Shown: positions 39,329-47,732 of the stretch, piece by piece
How the letters are laid out: each line of letters opens with the position of its first letter
Numbering within the stretch: the first letter of the stretch is position 1
NCBI RefSeq assembly: GCF_003627815.1
Contig: NZ_CP032698.1
Span: 2,728,001-2,792,000, forward strand
Origin: Streptomyces hundungensis
GTDB lineage: Bacteria > Actinomycetota > Actinomycetes > Streptomycetales > Streptomycetaceae
Direction: 5' to 3'
DNA length: 64,000 nucleotides
Made by a program: the position numbers and the translations under genes
Notes under the pieces: model-generated
What the model saw: only the letters and a program-made list of their open reading frames with translations
Databases searched by the model: none
Told to the model about the DNA's origin: nothing

Positions 39329-42300
39329 CTACACCCGCCGGAACCGCAGCGTCCGCAGTTCGAACGGGCGCAGGGTGACCGGCACCGGCCCGTCCGTCGG
39401 CTGCGGTTCGGCGAGGGGGCGTTCGAGCAGATCGGTGACCACCACCTCGGTCGTGGCGAAGCCCGGGGTCAAGGTGGCGCGGGCGCGGCCGCCGTGGGCT
39501 TCGTGGAAGCGGATCACCACGTCCCCGCTCCCGTCGTCCGCCAGCTTCACCGCCGTCACCACCACGGCGTCGTTGTCGACCTCGATCAAGGGGGAGACCG
39601 GCCCGGCGCCGAGCACCCCGCGCCCGGGGAGGTTCACCGCGTAACCCTCGCGCACCGCATCGGCGATGGTCGCGCCCGGGATCAGGGCGTGGTGGAAGCG
39701 GTGCGCGCCCTGGTCGGTCTCGGGGTCGGGGAAGCGGGGGGCGCGGAGCAGGGAGACGCGCAGGGTGGTCGTGGTGCCCGCGTCCGGGCGCACCGTGCGC
39801 GTCACGTCGTGGCCGTATGTCGAGTCGGTGACCAGGGCCACGCCCCAGCCCGGCTCCTCCAGGTGCACGAAGCGGTGGTTGCACGCCTCGAACTTGGCCG
39901 CCTCCCAGCTCGTGTTGGTGTGCGTGGCCCGGTAGAAGTGGCCGAACTGCGTCTCGGACGCGTACCGCTCGGCGTGCACGTCCAGCGGGAAGGCCAGCTT
40001 CAGGAACTTCTCCGTCTCGTGCCAGTCCACCTCGGTGAGGATGTCCAGGCGTGAAGTCCCGGGTGCGAGGGTGAGCAGCTGGGTCACCTTGGAGGCGCCG
40101 AACGAGCGCACCACCCGCACCGAGGCGCCCTCGCCGGGTGTCACCTCGTCCGCCTCGACGAGGTCCGTCACGGTGTTGCGGTAGAACGCGTCCACGTCCC
40201 AGGCGTCCCACATGTTGGGGAAGTCGGGGTGGAGCTGGAGGAGGTTGGCGGGGCGGTCCGGGGCGATCGTCTCGCGGGCCGCGCCGATGTCGTACGCCGA
40301 GACGACCAGGCCCCGCGCGTCGATCTCGACCCGCAGCCGTTCGTTGGCGAGGACGAAGCCACCGTCCGGGCGGGCCGACAGCTCGGCCGCTTCCTCGGCT
40401 TCGGCGACCGCCGCGCCGCCCGCCGCCACCGCGTGCCGCGCGTGCGGGGCCGCGTTGAAGACCAGGGGCTGGGTGCCCTGCCCCGCCAGCGCGCGCTGGG
40501 CCTGCTCGATGAGGGCCGTCAGCTCGGCCGCGACCGCCGCGTACGTCTTCTCCGCCTCCCGGTGCACCCAGGCGATCGACGATCCCGGCAGGATGTCGTG
40601 GAACTGGTGGAGCAGGACCGTCTTCCAGATGCGGTCCAAGTCGGCGTAGGGGTAGGCGAATTCGGGCTCTCGGACCGCCGCCGTCGCCGACCACAGCTCG
40701 GCCTCGCGCAGCAGGTGCTCGCTGCGCCGGTTGCCCTGCTTCGTCTTCGCCTGGCTCGTCAGGGTGGCCCGGTGCAGCTCCAGATACAGCTCGCCCACCC
40801 ACACCGGCGGGTTCGCGTACTCCGCCTCCGCCTTGGCGAAGAAGTCGGCCGGGGTCTCCCAGACCACCCGCGCGCTGCCCTCCAGGTCCCGCAGCCGCGC
40901 CGCCTTCGCGATCATCTCGCGGGTGGTGCCGCCGCCCCCGTCGCCCCAGCCGGTGGGCGCCAGCGAGTGCCGGGCGACGCCCTTGTCCTTGAAGTTCCGG
41001 GCGGCGTGGGCGATTTCGCTGCCCTTCATCGCGCAGTTGTAGGTGTCGACCGGCGGGAAGTGGGTGAAGATCCGGGTGCCGTCGATGCCCTCCCACTGGA
41101 AGGTGTGGTGCGGGAACTTGTTCGTCTGCGACCAGGAGATCTTCTGCGTGAGCAGCCACTTGGAGCCCGCCGCCTTGATGATCTGCGGCAGGCCCGCGGC
41201 GAAGCCGAAGGTGTCCGGCAGCCACGCCTCGTCGTTCTCGATCCCGAACTCGTCGAGGAAGAACCGCTTGCCGTGCACGAACTGGCGGGCCATCGCCTCC
41301 GAGCCCGGCATGTTGGTGTCGGCCTCCACCCACATGCCGCCGGCCGGCACGAACCGGCCGCCCTCGACCGCCTTGACCACCTTCGCCCACACCTCGGGCC
41401 GGTGCTCCTTGATCCACGCCCACTGCTGGGCCTGGGACATGGTGAAGATGAACTCGCTCTCGTCGTCCAGGAGCGCCGTCATGTTGGACGTCGTACGCGC
41501 CACCTTGCGCACCGTCTCGCGCAGTGGCCACAGCCAGGCCGAGTCGATGTGTGCGTGGCCGACCGCGCTGATCCGGTGCGCCGAGGGTTCGGCGGGCCGC
41601 GCCAGGACATCGACCAGACAGGCGCGGGCCGCCTCAGCCGTGCCGCCCACGTCCTGGAGGTCGAGCGCGTCGAGCGCCCGGTCCACCGCGCGCAGGACGT
41701 CGTGGCGCCGGCCTGAGTCCACGGGCAGCTCCGCCATCAGCTCGCCCAGCACCTCCAGGTCGATGACCAGGTGCCACACCGTCTCGTCGAAGACCGCGAG
41801 GTCCATCCGGGCCAGGCGGTACAGCGGGTCGCGGTGCGCGGTCTCGATGTCACCGAGCCGCGTCGGCACGAAGGGGTGGTAGTCGAGCAGGACCGGGTTG
41901 GAGGCGGCCTCGATGTGCAGCACGACCTCTTCGCCCCCCTCGGCCGGGGCGCCGACGCGTACCCACTGGTTGCGCGGGTTGAGGCCCTTCACCGGGGTGC
42001 CGTCGGGCCGGTAGACCAGGCCCTCGCACTGGAAGCCGGGCATGTTCTCGTCGAAGCCGAGGTCGAGGAGTGCCTCCACCGTTCTGCCCGCCCACTCCCG
42101 CGGTACGGTCCCGCTCACCCGGAACCAACTGGTGCCCCAGGGCGGGCCCCAGGGGTCACCGACCGCGGCCGGCGTCACCGGCGCGGCCAGGCCCTCCGCC
42201 ACACTCACCGGCTCCCCCGGCGCGTTCCAGACGGCGACCTCCAGCGGCACCGACTCGGGGTACACGGCGGGGCGGACGCGCTCGTCCAGAACGCGCTTGA

Positions 42301-42334
42301 GGCGGGCTTCGACCAGGCCGCGGTCGTCATGCAT
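39329..42334 (-). CDS. Alpha-mannosidase, GH38
   Basis: Removes non-reducing alpha-linked mannose. 1001 residues with the GH38 motifs GHAHIDSAWLWPLRET (zinc ligands and acid region) and MWVEADTNMPGSEAMARQFVHGKRFF (nucleophile Asp in EADTN). KFPHHTFQWEGIDGTRIFTHFPP and the mid/C-terminal beta-domains (VFNAAPHARHAVAAGG, FELRTLRFRRV) also fit. No signal peptide, so it works in the cytoplasm. ATG 42334 follows CGGAGC. Last gene of the minus-strand sugar operon, 30 bases after the GH85 gene. With GH85 and GH5-like neighbours it most likely trims imported high-mannose glycans (inference). Confidence 0.93.
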   Translation of the reverse strand: MHDDRGLVEARLKRVLDERVRPAVYPESVPLEVAVWNAPGEPVSVAEGLAAPVTPAAVGDPWGPPWGTSWFRVSGTVPREWAGRTVEALLDLGFDENMPGFQCEGLVYRPDGTPVKGLNPRNQWVRVGAPAEGGEEVVLHIEAASNPVLLDYHPFVPTRLGDIETAHRDPLYRLARMDLAVFDETVWHLVIDLEVLGELMAELPVDSGRRHDVLRAVDRALDALDLQDVGGTAEAARACLVDVLARPAEPSAHRISAVGHAHIDSAWLWPLRETVRKVARTTSNMTALLDDESEFIFTMSQAQQWAWIKEHRPEVWAKVVKAVEGGRFVPAGGMWVEADTNMPGSEAMARQFVHGKRFFLDEFGIENDEAWLPDTFGFAAGLPQIIKAAGSKWLLTQKISWSQTNKFPHHTFQWEGIDGTRIFTHFPPVDTYNCAMKGSEIAHAARNFKDKGVARHSLAPTGWGDGGGGTTREMIAKAARLRDLEGSARVVWETPADFFAKAEAEYANPPVWVGELYLELHRATLTSQAKTKQGNRRSEHLLREAELWSATAAVREPEFAYPYADLDRIWKTVLLHQFHDILPGSSIAWVHREAEKTYAAVAAELTALIEQAQRALAGQGTQPLVFNAAPHARHAVAAGGAAVAEAEEAAELSARPDGGFVLANERLRVEIDARGLVVSAYDIGAARETIAPDRPANLLQLHPDFPNMWDAWDVDAFYRNTVTDLVEADEVTPGEGASVRVVRSFGASKVTQLLTLAPGTSRLDILTEVDWHETEKFLKLAFPLDVHAERYASETQFGHFYRATHTNTSWEAAKFEACNHRFVHLEEPGWGVALVTDSTYGHDVTRTVRPDAGTTTTLRVSLLRAPRFPDPETDQGAHRFHHALIPGATIADAVREGYAVNLPGRGVLGAGPVSPLIEVDNDAVVVTAVKLADDGSGDVVIRFHEAHGGRARATLTPGFATTEVVVTDLLERPLAEPQPTDGPVPVTLRPFELRTLRFRRV

Positions 42335-42364
42335 GAGGGGTGCTCCGTTTCGGATGGGGTGGGA

Positions 42365-44368
42365 CTACCAGGGGTGGACGGCCGGGGCGGGGCCGGAGAC
42401 CGTGTAGAGCTCCCCCACCGCCCGTACCTCGAAGCGTGCCGACTTCTCCCCCGGTTCGGCTACGGCGCCGGGCACGTAGTACGCGTTCTGGCAGGTGCCG
42501 CCGAGGAAGCGCCGGGTGCCGTCCGGCAGGACCCGGTGCAGCTCGTAGTGGCGTACGGGTCCGGGGGCGCCACGCCAGGTGAAGCGCAGCCCGTCCGTCC
42601 CAGCGGCTACCTTCAACCCCCTTGGTCGGGCGGGTACTTGGGGCTCGTCATGAACCGCGAGGGCGCCCAGGCGATAGTCCAGCGGGCCGGGGGCGGTGAG
42701 GCGTACGCCGATCGCCCGCACCGTGCCGGACAGGGCGGCGAGCGACAGACGCGTGGTGGTCCAGGCGCCCGCCTTCAGGGTGCCGGCGGGCAGATACCGG
42801 TACGGCTGGGGTTGGCCCGGCGCGGCGGGTTCCGCGGTGGCGACGGCGAGTTCCACGGTGACCGCCGCGGCGGCGCGGTGGGTGAGTTCGACGACCGTAC
42901 GCCTCGACAACGGCAGCCGAGTGGCGTACAGGTCGAGGGTGACGGGCGCTCCCGGCGTCCCGGCGACCAGGACGCTGCTGCCGCCGCGCCAGGCGTCCGC
43001 GAAGTCCAGGGTGACGGTGGGGTGTTGGCCCTCGGTACGGGTGATCCAGCGGCGGGACGGGAGGCGGTCCTGGAGGCCCAGATGGTTCCACTGGGCGGGC
43101 GAGGTGACCCGGCCGCCGTCGTACCAGCGCAGTCCGTGCCCGGTGTTGAAGGTGCTGGCGAAGGGCAGTCCGCTCACCGTCGACCGGTCGGCGACGGCCG
43201 TGGCGGGGGCCCGCCAGCTCGCGGCGGGGTCGGGGCGCGAGGGGTCGAGGGTGGGGCCGGTCCAGAAGCGGTCGTCGGCCGCGTGGAAGTCGCCGGGCGT
43301 GCGGGTCGCGGGCAGGTGGTTGCGGGTCCACTCGGGCCGGTAGAAGCCGTACGAGACGGTGTGCGGTTTGTTCGTGGGCACGATGGCGTCCCAGTCCACG
43401 GGGGTGTCGTAGCCGCGGGACTCGACGTCCACGCCGGCCCACACCTCACGTCTTTCACGCCCCAGTTGTTCGGCCTTGGCGGCGGATGACGCCAGGGTCG
43501 CGGGCGACCAGCGGAAGTCGAGGAACATGGTGTCGGCGGCCTTGAAGAAGGCCTGGTTCCGGTCGTTGAGCGCGCCCTGCCAGCTCACCGAGCCGTTGGT
43601 GGTCATCGCGTCGTACCAGGTGACGCGCTGCCCCTCGGCCGCGCCGAGCCTCTTGAGCTCGGTCAGGAAGCCGAGCATGTCGGTGGCGAGGGCGGTGGTG
43701 CCGCCGTCGGTCTCGGCGTTGACGAACCAGCCGTCGAAGCCGTACGCGGCGGCGACCGCGACCAGTCTGGCGGCCAGCGGGTAGCGGCCGGCCGCGTCCT
43801 TCTGGACGAGGTCGCGGGTCCACTGGAGCTGCCCGCCGTAGGCGACCGGGGGCAGGAACACATTGCCGAGGACGGGCACGCCGTGCCGGTGGGCGGCGTC
43901 CACGATCGGCGCGTTGGGCGCGAGGATCAGACCCTCGCCCGAGGAGCCGCCCCAGAAGACCAGCTCGTCGATGTACGCCCAGTGCGTGAGGGCGTAGTAG
44001 TCGGCGGTGGCGGATCCCTGGGAGGGGTTGGCGGCGGTGGGGCCGAAGGAGACGAGGGACTGGATACGGGCCTGGCCGGCGCGGGCGGTCGGGTTCGCGG
44101 GGATGGGGGTGAAGCGGGGGGCGAGCGGCACGGACGCGGCGTTGAAGGCGAGGTCGGTGTCGGTGGCCGCGCGCCAGGACTTCAGCGAGCGCCAGGTGAT
44201 GCCTTCACCGGGGGTGCCCGGGGGCAGCGAGTCCGGGTACCAGTAGGAGGCGTACGACTGAACTGCCTTGGGCGCGACGGAAGTTGCGGCCCGGGCGGGC
44301 AGTGCCGGGGCGAGTGCGGCCGCGGCGCCGGCGAGGACCACGGCGCGTCTGGTGGGGTGGTGGTGCAC
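42365..44368 (-). CDS. Secreted endo-beta-N-acetylglucosaminidase, GH85
   Basis: Cleaves between the two core GlcNAc residues of N-glycans. 667 residues with a Tat-like signal (THRR-type: PTRRAVVLAGAAAALAPALPARA, residues 5-27). The GH85 barrel starts near YASYWYPDSLPPG and has DELVFWGGSSGEG, VLGNVFLPP and the catalytic pair Asn217/Glu219 in YGFDGWFVNAETDGG, where GH85 uses an NxE motif with substrate assistance. Then WYDAMTTNGSVSWQ, FLDFRW, and two beta-sandwich domains with a Fn3-like end (PRGLKVAAGTDGLRFTWRGAPGPVRHYELHRV). GTG 44368 has AGGAGG 7 bases upstream; frame extension to 44590 overlaps the GH5 gene. It starts 22 bases after that gene. Because it is exported, it would release Man(n)GlcNAc outside the cell. 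Confidence 0.9.
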   Translation of the reverse strand: MHHHPTRRAVVLAGAAAALAPALPARAATSVAPKAVQSYASYWYPDSLPPGTPGEGITWRSLKSWRAATDTDLAFNAASVPLAPRFTPIPANPTARAGQARIQSLVSFGPTAANPSQGSATADYYALTHWAYIDELVFWGGSSGEGLILAPNAPIVDAAHRHGVPVLGNVFLPPVAYGGQLQWTRDLVQKDAAGRYPLAARLVAVAAAYGFDGWFVNAETDGGTTALATDMLGFLTELKRLGAAEGQRVTWYDAMTTNGSVSWQGALNDRNQAFFKAADTMFLDFRWSPATLASSAAKAEQLGRERREVWAGVDVESRGYDTPVDWDAIVPTNKPHTVSYGFYRPEWTRNHLPATRTPGDFHAADDRFWTGPTLDPSRPDPAASWRAPATAVADRSTVSGLPFASTFNTGHGLRWYDGGRVTSPAQWNHLGLQDRLPSRRWITRTEGQHPTVTLDFADAWRGGSSVLVAGTPGAPVTLDLYATRLPLSRRTVVELTHRAAAAVTVELAVATAEPAAPGQPQPYRYLPAGTLKAGAWTTTRLSLAALSGTVRAIGVRLTAPGPLDYRLGALAVHDEPQVPARPRGLKVAAGTDGLRFTWRGAPGPVRHYELHRVLPDGTRRFLGGTCQNAYYVPGAVAEPGEKSARFEVRAVGELYTVSGPAPAVHPW

Positions 44369-44390
44369 GGGGAGCCTCCTGGAGGCAGCG

Positions 44391-45626
44391 TTACCGGACC
44401 TGGTCGGGGGTGACGACGGCGGTGATGCCGCGGGCCGCGAGGTGCGCGGTGTCGTCGGCGCGGCTCGCGAGGACGGTGGTGGGGCGGGCGCCGTCGGCGG
44501 TGAGCCGGAAGAACGCCTCGAAGACGGAGCCGCCGGGGCCGCACCGCGAGCGGGCCGCGGGGTCGTCGGGCACGACCAGGGCGGTCGCACGGGGCGCGGG
44601 GACGTTAGCCCCCGCGCGCACGGCGGCCGCGGCCCGGGCGAGCACCCGGGCGGTGTCCTTGGGGCGGCGGTCGTTGGTCAACAGGCCTAGCCCGTATTCG
44701 AGTTCGGGGAAGTCGGCGAGATCGCGCGAGACGTCGTGGGAGCACCACCAGGTGATGCCCCACAGGTCGGGGCAGTCCAGGGCGTTGGCGACGGTGGCCT
44801 CGGTGAAGGCGGCGGCGTGCGCGGGCGGCACCAGCGGCGCCGGGGCGCCGACCTCCTGGAGCCAGACCGGGCGGCGCGGATCGCTCGCCCACGCCTTGGA
44901 CAGTTCGACGAGATAGGCGGCGTGGTGCTCGCTGGGCACCGAGTGACGGCCGTGGCGCTGTGCGGTGCCGTTGAAGACCCACGAGTGCACGGCGGTCACC
45001 GCGCCGCGCCGGGCGGCCTGGGCGGGGGTGAACGGCATGTCGTCCTGGTACCAGCACGCGTCGTACTCGGCGTGCAGGTGCAGCTTGCCCGGGGCGCCCT
45101 CCTCGCAGGCCGCCAGCATCCGCCCGAGCCAGCGGTCGGTCTCGGCCTCGGTGGCCCGGTCGGGGTCGGGGTGGGGGCCCGCGGAGAACTGGTTGATCTC
45201 GTTGCCGAGGGTCATGCCGATGAAGTTGGGCCGGTCGGCGAGGGCGGCGGCCAGGGTGCGCAGATAGTCGGCCTGCCCTTCGACGACGTCGGGGTCGGTG
45301 AACAGGTTGCGCCGGTGCCAGGTCCTGGTCCAGGCGGGCAGGAAGTCGAAGCTCGACAGATGCCCCTGGAGTCCGTCGACATTGACGTCCAGGCCGCGCT
45401 CGGCGGCCGCGTCGGCGAGGTCGAGGAGGTGCTCGACCGCGCGCGGGCGTATGAGGGTGCGGTTGGGCTGGAAGTAGGGCCAGAGCGGGAAGACCCGTAC
45501 GTGGTCGAGGCCGAGCGCGGCGATCGAGTCGAGGTCGGCGCGCACCGCGTCCGGGTCGTAGTCGAGCCAGTGGTGGAACCAGCCTTGGCTGGGCGTGTAG
45601 TTGACGCCGAAGCGCGGGGCTGCCAT
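44391..45626 (-). CDS. GH5-like glycoside hydrolase, candidate beta-mannosidase
   Basis: 411 residues, no signal peptide, clan-A (beta/alpha)8 barrel. FGVNYTPSQGWFHHWLDYD opens the fold, acid/base Glu143 lies in MTLGNEINQ and nucleophile Glu258 in PVWLQEVGAP, with VTAVHSWVFNGT and LWGITWWCSHDV between and after. The pattern resembles GH5 subfamily 18, whose characterised bifidobacterial member hydrolyses Man-beta-1,4-GlcNAc from N-glycans; the subfamily is assigned from memory. In this operon it would split the disaccharide left after alpha-mannosidase. The C-terminal about 90 residues (NVPAPRATALVVPDD...) are a Rossmann-like tail. ATG 45626 has GGAG 9 bases upstream. Confidence 0.78.
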   Translation of the reverse strand: MAAPRFGVNYTPSQGWFHHWLDYDPDAVRADLDSIAALGLDHVRVFPLWPYFQPNRTLIRPRAVEHLLDLADAAAERGLDVNVDGLQGHLSSFDFLPAWTRTWHRRNLFTDPDVVEGQADYLRTLAAALADRPNFIGMTLGNEINQFSAGPHPDPDRATEAETDRWLGRMLAACEEGAPGKLHLHAEYDACWYQDDMPFTPAQAARRGAVTAVHSWVFNGTAQRHGRHSVPSEHHAAYLVELSKAWASDPRRPVWLQEVGAPAPLVPPAHAAAFTEATVANALDCPDLWGITWWCSHDVSRDLADFPELEYGLGLLTNDRRPKDTARVLARAAAAVRAGANVPAPRATALVVPDDPAARSRCGPGGSVFEAFFRLTADGARPTTVLASRADDTAHLAARGITAVVTPDQVR

Positions 45627-45685
45627 GGGGTGGACTCCAAGGTCGTTCTGCGGAAGGGGAGTTGGCGTCGTCGGCCGGGCGCGCT

Positions 45686-46585
45686 TCAGCCCTTGACCGC
45701 GCCCTCGCCGACCCCGCGGAAGAAGAACCGCTGGAGGCAGGCGAACATCACGATCAGCGGGGCGACGGCGATGATGGTGCCCGCGGCGACGATGCGCTGG
45801 TCGTTGGAGAACGTGCCGTGCAGGAAGTTCAGGCCCACGGTCAGCGTGAAGTGGTCGGAGTCGGAGAGCACGATCAGGGGCCACAGGAAGTCGTCCCAGG
45901 CGCCCATGAAGGAGAAGATCGCGACGACCGCGAGGGTGCCCTTGACGGCGGGCAGCGCGATGCGGGTGAAGCGCTGCCACACGTTGGCGCCGTCGACGAC
46001 TGCCGCCTCTTCGATCTCGTACGGCAGGGCGCCGAAGGCGTTGCGCATCAGGAGCACGTTCATCGCGCCGATGCAGCCGGGCAGCACCACGGCGATCAGG
46101 GTGTTGTTGAGCTCCAGGCTCCGCATGGTCGCGAACTGGGCCAGCATGGTGGCTTCCATCGGCACCAGGAGGGCCAGGACGAAGACGAGCCCGGCGGTTT
46201 TCCTGCCCCGGAAGCGGAGGCGGGCGAGGGCGTATCCGGCCATCGCGGCGCCGATCACATTGGTCGCGACGTTGGCGACGGCCACCTTCACCGAGTTCAG
46301 GATGAAGTCCCAGACCGGGATGGTGTCGGCGACGTCACCGTAGTTGGCGAAGGTGGGGTGGGCGGGCAGCAGCCGGGGCGGTGAGGTGTAGATGTCCTCG
46401 GTGGTGCCCTTGAACGAGGTGGAGAGCTGCCACAGGAACGGCCCGATCATGATCAGCAGCACGGTCACGAGTGCCGCATACCGCAGGGCCGTGCGCCAGC
46501 GGGGGGCACGGGTGCGGGTGCGGGTGCGGGTCCGGTGGGGCCGGACGTCGGGGGCAGGGGCGGGGGCTTGAGCGGCGGCGGCCAT
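45686..46585 (-). CDS. Carbohydrate ABC transporter permease (MalG type)
   Basis: 299 residues, six membrane segments (YAALVTVLLIMIGPFLWQL first), with the binding-protein-dependent permease EAA loop EEAAVVDGANVWQRFTRIALPAVKG. The N-terminus carries a TRTRTRTR run encoded by a short GCGGGT microsatellite near 46506-46535. Its ATG overlaps the stop of the other permease by one base (TGATG), so the two are coupled. No ATPase gene is present; Streptomyces sugar importers commonly borrow the shared ATPase MsiK (established for other systems). Confidence 0.93.
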   Translation of the reverse strand: MAAAAQAPAPAPDVRPHRTRTRTRTRAPRWRTALRYAALVTVLLIMIGPFLWQLSTSFKGTTEDIYTSPPRLLPAHPTFANYGDVADTIPVWDFILNSVKVAVANVATNVIGAAMAGYALARLRFRGRKTAGLVFVLALLVPMEATMLAQFATMRSLELNNTLIAVVLPGCIGAMNVLLMRNAFGALPYEIEEAAVVDGANVWQRFTRIALPAVKGTLAVVAIFSFMGAWDDFLWPLIVLSDSDHFTLTVGLNFLHGTFSNDQRIVAAGTIIAVAPLIVMFACLQRFFFRGVGEGAVKG

Positions 46586-47544
46586 CAGTCCTTGTCCTTA
46601 CGGTCGGCCCGCAGCACGAGGAGCATCAGGACCAGCGTCAGCAGGAACAGCACGATCGACATGGCGGAGGCGTAGCCGGTGCGGCCCTGGAGGCCGGTGC
46701 CGGCCCGCTGGATGAGCATGACCAGGGTGGTGTCGGCGCCGCCGGGGCCGCCGGTCGGACCGGCGATCATGAAGACCTCGGTGAAGACCTTGAAGGCGGA
46801 GACCGAGGAGAGCGCGCCGACCAGGACCATCGTGGAGCGCACGGACGGCATGGTGATGGAGACGAAGCGGCGGATCGGCCCGGCGCCGTCCACCTCGGCG
46901 GCCTCGTGGAGTTCCCTCGGTACGTTCGCGAGCGCCGCCAGGTAAATGATCATGTAGTAGCCGAGGCCCTTCCACACGGTCAGGGCCATCGAACTGAGCA
47001 GCAGCAGCCACTGGTTGGACAGGAACGGCACCGGATCGACGCCCACCATGCGGAGCACGCCGTTGATGAAGCCGCGGTCGTCCAGCATCCACACCCACAT
47101 CAGGGCGACGACCACCACGGACGCCACGACGGGCGTGTAGTAGGCGGACCGGAAGAACGCGATGCCGGGGATGTGCCGCTGCACCAGAAGGGCGAGGAGC
47201 AGCGGAAGGAACACCAGACAGGGCACGACCAGGACCACGTAGAGCGCACTGTTGCGCAGGGCGACCCAGAACTGGTCGTCGTCCAGGAGCGCCGTGAAGT
47301 TGTCGAGGCCGACGAAGGTGCCGGGGGTGAGGGTGCGGGCGTCGGTGAACGACTTCCACACCGTGGCGAGGAACGGGTAGAGGTTGAAGGCGAGGGTGAT
47401 CAGGAGGCCCGGCGCGAGGAACAGCCAGGGGCTGAACGCCCGGTGCGTACGGCCGGCGGCGCGACCCGCGCGCCGCCCGGGGGCCACGGCGCGCGGGCGG
47501 CTCGCGGCCCCCTGGACGGCGACGGTCGAAGGAGAGGCACTCAT
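46585..47544 (-). CDS. Carbohydrate ABC transporter permease (MalF type)
   Basis: 319 residues with six membrane segments (FSPWLFLAPGLLITLAFNLYPF first) and the EAA loop HEAAEVDGAGPIRRFVSITMPSVRS. Partner of the MalG-type permease. The 188 bases between this gene and the upstream binding-protein gene contain a tandem-repeat array, and the start at 47544 has no clear ribosome site. Confidence 0.92.
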   Translation of the reverse strand: MSASPSTVAVQGAASRPRAVAPGRRAGRAAGRTHRAFSPWLFLAPGLLITLAFNLYPFLATVWKSFTDARTLTPGTFVGLDNFTALLDDDQFWVALRNSALYVVLVVPCLVFLPLLLALLVQRHIPGIAFFRSAYYTPVVASVVVVALMWVWMLDDRGFINGVLRMVGVDPVPFLSNQWLLLLSSMALTVWKGLGYYMIIYLAALANVPRELHEAAEVDGAGPIRRFVSITMPSVRSTMVLVGALSSVSAFKVFTEVFMIAGPTGGPGGADTTLVMLIQRAGTGLQGRTGYASAMSIVLFLLTLVLMLLVLRADRKDKD

Positions 47545-47545
47545 C

Positions 47546-47722
47546 GCCGGGACCGCCGGGTCGGATGTGCGGGACGCATGCCCTGCCGGGACCGCCGGGT
47601 CGGATGTGCGGGACGCATGCCCTGCCGGGACCGCCGGATCGGGTGTGCGGGGCGCACGATCGGGTGCGGGGTGCTCATGTCCGGCCGGGACCGGCCCTTG
47701 GGATGTGCGGTGCTCATTTCTC
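47546..47722. repeat. 39-bp tandem repeat array inside the sugar-transport operon
   Basis: Two identical 39-bp units (47546-47584, 47585-47623) are followed by a third with several changes (from 47624) and a truncated fourth (from 47684). Each contains GCCGGGACCGCCGG and GATGTGCGG. The array fills the gap between the binding-protein stop and the MalF-type permease start. It could form RNA structure that sets more binding protein than permease (inference). Confidence 0.8.
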
Positions 47723-47732
47723 GATCACCGGG

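Noticed and set aside
47546..47722. Tandem repeats as a CRISPR array
   Set aside because: Units abut directly with no unique spacers and no cas genes nearby.
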